Assembly (NCBI GenBank): GCA_018712425.1
Contig: DVHA01000173.1
Span: 1 to 8,254 of the forward strand
Direction of reading: 5' to 3'
DNA from: Candidatus Faecivivens stercoravium
GTDB taxonomy: Bacteria; Bacillota; Clostridia; Oscillospirales; Ruminococcaceae
DNA length: 8,254 nucleotides
The notes beneath the pieces are model-generated. The model worked only from the letters and a program-made list of their open reading frames with translations. It was not told the DNA's origin and did no database searches. The translations under genes and the position numbers were made by a program. Positions 6,130 to 8,254 of the stretch are shown here, in pieces (positions within the stretch are counted from its first letter, which is position 1; the number at the start of each line of letters is the position of its first letter).

Positions 6130-6366
6130 TGTCGAAAAAGTCTTTTTTGAGTATTTTTTGGGTGCTGCGCACGCTTTGTTATCAGTGGCAAAACCGTGGT
6201 CAGCTTCGGAAGTACAGAAAATAAGCGCCTGGGAAGGGGCTCTGCCCCTTCCATTCCCGCGATTTTTTGAAAAAAATCGAGTAAAACTTTTAATCCTTCT
6301 CACGTTTCTTTGCAGCTTTAACGCCAGCGCCGATTTTTACGTTTCAGCCAAATTTGTTTTTCGACA
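6130..6366 (-). repeat. Long intergenic repeat, copy C (about 237 bp, minus orientation)
   Basis: Ends are perfect 10-bp inverted repeats TGTCGAAAAA (6130-6139) and TTTTTCGACA (6357-6366). Read on the minus strand it aligns with copy A nearly without gaps, about 85% by hand count. It has the same internal palindromes: the AT-rich one at 6260-6279, a perfect 9-bp stem GGAAGGGGC / GCCCCTTCC at 6232-6252 with three-base loop, and the GTGC/GCAC stem at 6162-6172. No flanking target-site duplication of a few bases was evident. It separates rqcP from yabP. Confidence 0.85.
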
Positions 6367-6371
6367 GTCTC

Positions 6372-6469
6372 ACTTGCCCCTCAGGGGCAAATTTCACCTT
6401 TCACTGCCGCGAAAGCGGCAATTTCACTCGTCCGGAGGACGAATTTCACCGGAACGGTTCTGCCGTTCC
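6372..6469. repeat. Small hairpin array between copy C and yabP
   Basis: Four palindromes in a row: TTGCCCC-TCA-GGGGCAA (6374-6390), TGCCGC-GAAA-GCGGCA (6405-6420), TCGTCC-GGA-GGACGA (6428-6442) and GGAACGG-TTCTG-CCGTTCC (6451-6469). The first three are separated by nearly constant linkers AATTTCAC(C/T). The first stem is the same as at 8131-8147, where linker and stem read in the opposite direction. No T-run follows any stem. No yabP promoter was recognised here. Confidence 0.7.
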
Positions 6470-6508
6470 CTCTTCCCGCATACCTTCCGATGAAAGGATG
6501 TGCGCGGG

Positions 6509-6775
6509 ATGGAGAGACAGGAACCACTGCGCCCCCACCGGCTGACGCTGGAAGGGCGGGCGAAACTGACGATCAGCGGGATCGAGCAGGTGGACTGCTT
6601 TGACGAGACGGGGGCGGTCCTCTATACGACGATGGGGCGGCTGGAGATCCGGGGCGAAGGGCTCCATATCCTCGAGCTGTCCCAGGACGGCGGGGAACTG
6701 TGGATGGAGGGGAAGGTGTCCGCCCTCTACTACACCGACCAGCCGGAAAAAGGGTTCTGGAGGCGGCGGAAATGA
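6509..6775 (+). CDS. yabP: Sporulation protein YabP
   Basis: An 88-residue protein of the YabP/YqfC family, small proteins made in the mother cell during sporulation in Bacillus. The family core is clear: LTLEGRAKLTISGIEQVDCF (12-31), then LYTTMGRLEIRGEGLHI (38-54), GELWMEGKVSALYYTD (62-77) and a basic tail WRRRK. Length is close to Bacillus YabP (about 100). ATG 6509 is preferred: AAAGGA at 6493-6498 sits 10 bases upstream, while the in-frame GTG at 6500 is only one base from it. The stop overlaps the yabQ start as ATGA, so the two are translationally coupled. In Bacillus the pair is under SigE; I could not find a convincing SigE promoter here. Confidence 0.92.
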   Translation: MERQEPLRPHRLTLEGRAKLTISGIEQVDCFDETGAVLYTTMGRLEIRGEGLHILELSQDGGELWMEGKVSALYYTDQPEKGFWRRRK

Positions 6776-7173
6776 TCGCGGGGGAGGCGATGCTTTTCCT
6801 CTTGTCCTGCCTGATTGGGGTGGGGTTCGGGGCAGTTTACGACCTCTTCCGGGCCTTCCGGCTGATCTTCCCCGCCGGGAAAAAGGCGGCGTTTATCGAA
6901 GACGGGCTCTTTTTCCTCCTCTTTGCCGCCGTCAACTTCCTCTTCTTCCTCGACCGCAGTTTCGGCCGGCTCCGGCTGTTCCTGCTGATCGGCGAAGGGC
7001 TGGGGTTTACCGTCTACTACTTTACCGCCGGGAAAGCGGTCTATTTCATCCTCGGCGGCGTCATCGGCGGGGTACGGGGGCTGGCCCTGCGCATTTTTCG
7101 CCATTTCTTCCGGAAGAAGGATGGTAAAAATGTGGAAGGCGACGAAAATCCCGCAAAACGCCCGGGTTTTTGA
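6772..7173 (+). CDS. yabQ: Spore cortex protein YabQ
   Basis: A 133-residue membrane protein of the YabQ family, needed for spore cortex formation in Bacillus. It has about four hydrophobic segments (roughly residues 4-20, 43-61, 68-86, 88-105). The family-type start is LSCLIGVGFGAVYDLFRAFR (11-30), followed by a short basic loop PAGKKAAFIEDGLFF and a basic tail HFFRKKDGKN. Bacillus YabQ is longer (about 210), mostly from the C-terminal tail. ATG 6772 overlaps the yabP stop and is preceded by GGAGG (6759-6763) at 8 bases; ATG 6790 is a poorer choice because its GGAGG is too close. The divIC promoter begins right after the stop. Confidence 0.85.
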   Translation: MIAGEAMLFLLSCLIGVGFGAVYDLFRAFRLIFPAGKKAAFIEDGLFFLLFAAVNFLFFLDRSFGRLRLFLLIGEGLGFTVYYFTAGKAVYFILGGVIGGVRGLALRIFRHFFRKKDGKNVEGDENPAKRPGF

Positions 7174-7181
7174 AATTTTCC

Positions 7182-7210
7182 TTGCAACCGGAAAATCTTT
7201 TGTGTATAAT
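7182..7210 (+). promoter_or_regulatory. Sigma-A-like promoter of divIC
   Basis: TTGCAA (-35, 7182-7187) and a perfect TATAAT (-10, 7205-7210) are separated by 17 bases. The -35 starts 9 bases after the yabQ stop. An inverted repeat ATTTTCC (7175-7181) / GGAAAAT (7190-7196) brackets the -35 and could be an operator. The promoter separates vegetative divIC expression from the sporulation pair upstream. Confidence 0.75.
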
Positions 7211-7246
7211 GGAATCAAATATTACTGATAGTGGGGGACTGCTGTT

Positions 7247-7540
7247 TTGGTTAAGGGCAAGAAGAACAGAATCGGCAGGTTGTTTGGCATTGCAATCGCG
7301 GCCCTGGTCGTCTATCTGGCGGTTTCATCCATGGTGCTGCAGGTCGATATTACGTCTTATCAGGAGCGGCTCACTGCCCTCGAACAGCAGTGCGCCGACC
7401 AGGAAATCGAAAATGAACAGCTGAGCGAACGGGTCGAGCAGGGGGCGGACTATGACTATGTCATCCGCACCGCCCGGGAGAAGCTGGGGCTCATTTTCCC
7501 GGAAGAACAGGTGTTTTATAATGCCTCCGGCAATCAGTAA
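7247..7540 (+). CDS. divIC: Septum formation initiator DivIC/FtsB family protein
   Basis: A 97-residue bitopic membrane protein of the cell division complex that partners FtsL and DivIB/FtsQ at the septum. A short basic N-terminus VKGKKNRIGR precedes one transmembrane helix (12-31). A coiled coil follows (35-66, ITSYQERLTALEQQCADQEI onward). The conserved end YVIRTAREKLGLIFPEEQVF (71-90) matches the family pattern of an AR-x-x-LG motif followed by an acidic or glycine turn. The start is TTG 7247 after GGGGG at 7232-7236; no better in-frame start gives the full basic N-terminus. The last codons contain TATAAT (7517-7522) and GCCTCC (7523-7528), the latter complementary to the yabR ribosome binding site. 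Confidence 0.9.
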   Translation: MVKGKKNRIGRLFGIAIAALVVYLAVSSMVLQVDITSYQERLTALEQQCADQEIENEQLSERVEQGADYDYVIRTAREKLGLIFPEEQVFYNASGNQ

Positions 7541-7563
7541 AATCTTTAAGGGAGGCTTTTTTT
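7523..7563 (+). promoter_or_regulatory. Terminator-like hairpin covering the yabR ribosome binding site
   Basis: GCCTCC (7523-7528) in the last divIC codons pairs with GGAGGC (7551-7556), whose GGGAGG is the yabR Shine-Dalgarno sequence. Seven T follow directly (7557-7563). The loop is 22 bases and includes the divIC stop. It could act as a weak terminator or hide the binding site until ribosomes finish divIC. Confidence 0.4.
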
Positions 7564-7568
7564 CACCC

Positions 7569-8078
7569 ATGCAGCTGGAAAATGGCAAGATTGTCGAAGG
7601 AAAGGTAACCGGCATCACCAAATTCGGCGCGTTTGTCGACCTCGGCGAGGGCAAGACCGGCATGGTCCATATCTCGGAGGTGGCGCCGACTTTCGTCAAG
7701 GAAATTTCCGATTTCCTGACCCAGGGACAGACTGTCAAAGTAAAAATCCTGAACATCGCCCCCGACGGGAAAATCAGCCTGTCGGTTAAGCAGGCGCTCG
7801 ACCCCGCCCCCCAGGAAAAACGGCCTTCCAGGCCCCGGGGAGACGGCCAGGGCAGAGCCGCCGGCCCGAAACGGGACAGCCGCCCGCCCCGCCCCGCGGG
7901 GAACCGGGAACGGGACTGGAACCATACCCCCCGGGAGTCCGGCAGCAAGGACTTCGAGGATATGCTCTCGCGGTTTATGGCCCGCAGCGATGAGAAGATT
8001 TCCGACCTCAAGCGCAACACCGACGGCAAGCGCGGCTCCTTCGGGGGTGGCCGCCGCGGCGGGAAGCAGCAGGGATAA
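7569..8078 (+). CDS. yabR: S1-domain RNA-binding protein YabR
   Basis: A 169-residue cytosolic protein with one S1 domain at residues 1-76: GKIVEGKVTGITKFGAFVDL at 6-25, TGMVHISEVAP at 30-40 and GQTVKVKILNIAPDGKISLS at 53-72. A basic, Pro/Arg/Gly-rich low-complexity stretch (79-125) follows, then a C-terminal helix FEDMLSRFMARSDEKISDLK (129-148) that recurs in clostridial and bacillar YabR proteins, and a Gly/Arg tail. S1 proteins of this type bind RNA and associate with ribosomes; the exact targets are not known. ATG 7569 is the first suitable in-frame start after the divIC stop; AAGGGAGG (7548-7555) is 13 bases away, unusually far. It lies 28 bases after divIC, as in Bacillus. Confidence 0.92.
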   Translation: MQLENGKIVEGKVTGITKFGAFVDLGEGKTGMVHISEVAPTFVKEISDFLTQGQTVKVKILNIAPDGKISLSVKQALDPAPQEKRPSRPRGDGQGRAAGPKRDSRPPRPAGNRERDWNHTPRESGSKDFEDMLSRFMARSDEKISDLKRNTDGKRGSFGGGRRGGKQQG

Positions 8079-8087
8079 AGGTACATC

Positions 8088-8122
8088 AAAAAGCGCCTGG
8101 CGTTTTTGCCGGGCGCTTTTTT
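8088..8122 (+). terminator. Rho-independent terminator after yabR
   Basis: AGCGCCTGGC (8092-8101) pairs with GCCGGGCGCT (8108-8117), one T-G wobble, around a T-rich 6-base loop. The downstream run of T (8117-8122) also pairs with the A-run before the stem. It starts 10 bases after the yabR stop and closes the divIC-yabR unit. Confidence 0.92.
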
Positions 8123-8254
8123 AGTGAAATTTGCCCCTTTGGGGCAAGTGAAATTGGCCTTCGGCCAGTGAAAAGTGAAATTTGCACCCTGCGGGTGCAA
8201 GTTATGGTATCGCTTCGCGATGATTCAATAATGGGTACGGGAAGTGCTGCTTTT
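8121..8254. repeat. Small hairpin array at the right edge of the window
   Basis: Four palindromes follow the terminator: TTGCCCC-TTT-GGGGCAA (8131-8147), TGGCC-TTC-GGCCA (8155-8167), TTGCACCC-TGC-GGGTGCAA (8182-8200) and ATCGC-TTC-GCGAT (8209-8221). The first three are joined by AGTGAAATT-type linkers (AGTGAAATT, AGTGAAAAGTGAAATT). This is the reverse complement of the linker in the array at 6372-6469. The last 30 bases show no further structure, and the array or a repeat copy may continue beyond the window. No gene is seen here. Confidence 0.7.

Noticed and set aside
6479..6486. CATACCTT resembling a SigE -10 upstream of yabP
   Set aside because: No SigE-like -35 lies at the right distance, and a start from it would fall on or beside the ribosome binding site.
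7452..7568. Earlier in-frame start for YabR inside divIC
   Set aside because: The extra 39 residues are a shadow of divIC, and the S1 domain begins normally at ATG 7569.
8121..8221. Possible CRISPR array
   Set aside because: The repeated words are only about 9 bases, the intervals are palindromes of variable short length, and no cas gene is present.

Overview
The window looks like chromosomal DNA of an endospore-forming, low-oxygen Firmicute of class Clostridia, probably Oscillospirales/Ruminococcaceae. That is an inference from gene content: the conserved order spoVB-like flippase, mazG, hup, rqcP, yabP, yabQ, divIC, yabR; the end of a hemZ-type gene; GC-rich genes with AT-richer intergenic DNA; and sigma-A-like promoters. 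Every recognised gene lies on the plus strand and no tRNA or rRNA was seen.

Layout. Positions 1-171 are the 3' end of hemZ, followed 12 bases later by a uridine-kinase-like nucleoside kinase (184-1128). A 600-base intergenic region (1129-1730) holds a minus-strand promoter, one copy of a long repeat (copy A), a run of small hairpins and the promoter of a coiled-coil/zinc-ribbon protein with a cysteine-rich acidic tail (1731-2285). A terminator closes that unit. The spoVB-like flippase (2472-4232) and mazG (4328-5080) follow, separated by a perfect 15-bp hairpin. Copy B of the repeat lies between mazG and hup (5455-5730, with its own terminator). rqcP (5810-6049) is separated from yabP by copy C in the opposite orientation. 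yabP and yabQ (6509-7173) overlap by ATGA. divIC (7247-7540) has its own promoter and is followed by yabR (7569-8078), a strong terminator and a last hairpin array running to the window edge.

How the genes fit together. The core is the clostridial version of the Bacillus yabM-yabR neighbourhood. It mixes envelope and sporulation functions (flippase, YabP, YabQ), nucleotide-pool sanitation (MazG), nucleoid packaging (HU), ribosome-associated quality control (RqcP), division (DivIC) and an S1 RNA-binding protein. Visible promoters and terminators suggest the block is split into several transcription units.

The least ordinary content is intergenic. Three related 236-269 bp elements, two in plus and one in minus orientation, have short terminal inverted repeats of the form TGYCG(G)AAAAA, which are clear in B and C and degenerate at one end of A. 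They share internal hairpins. Beside them, and at the right edge of the window, are arrays of small palindromes whose stems vary while the linker (AGTGAAATT or its complement) stays nearly constant. I cannot assign either to a named family from sequence alone.
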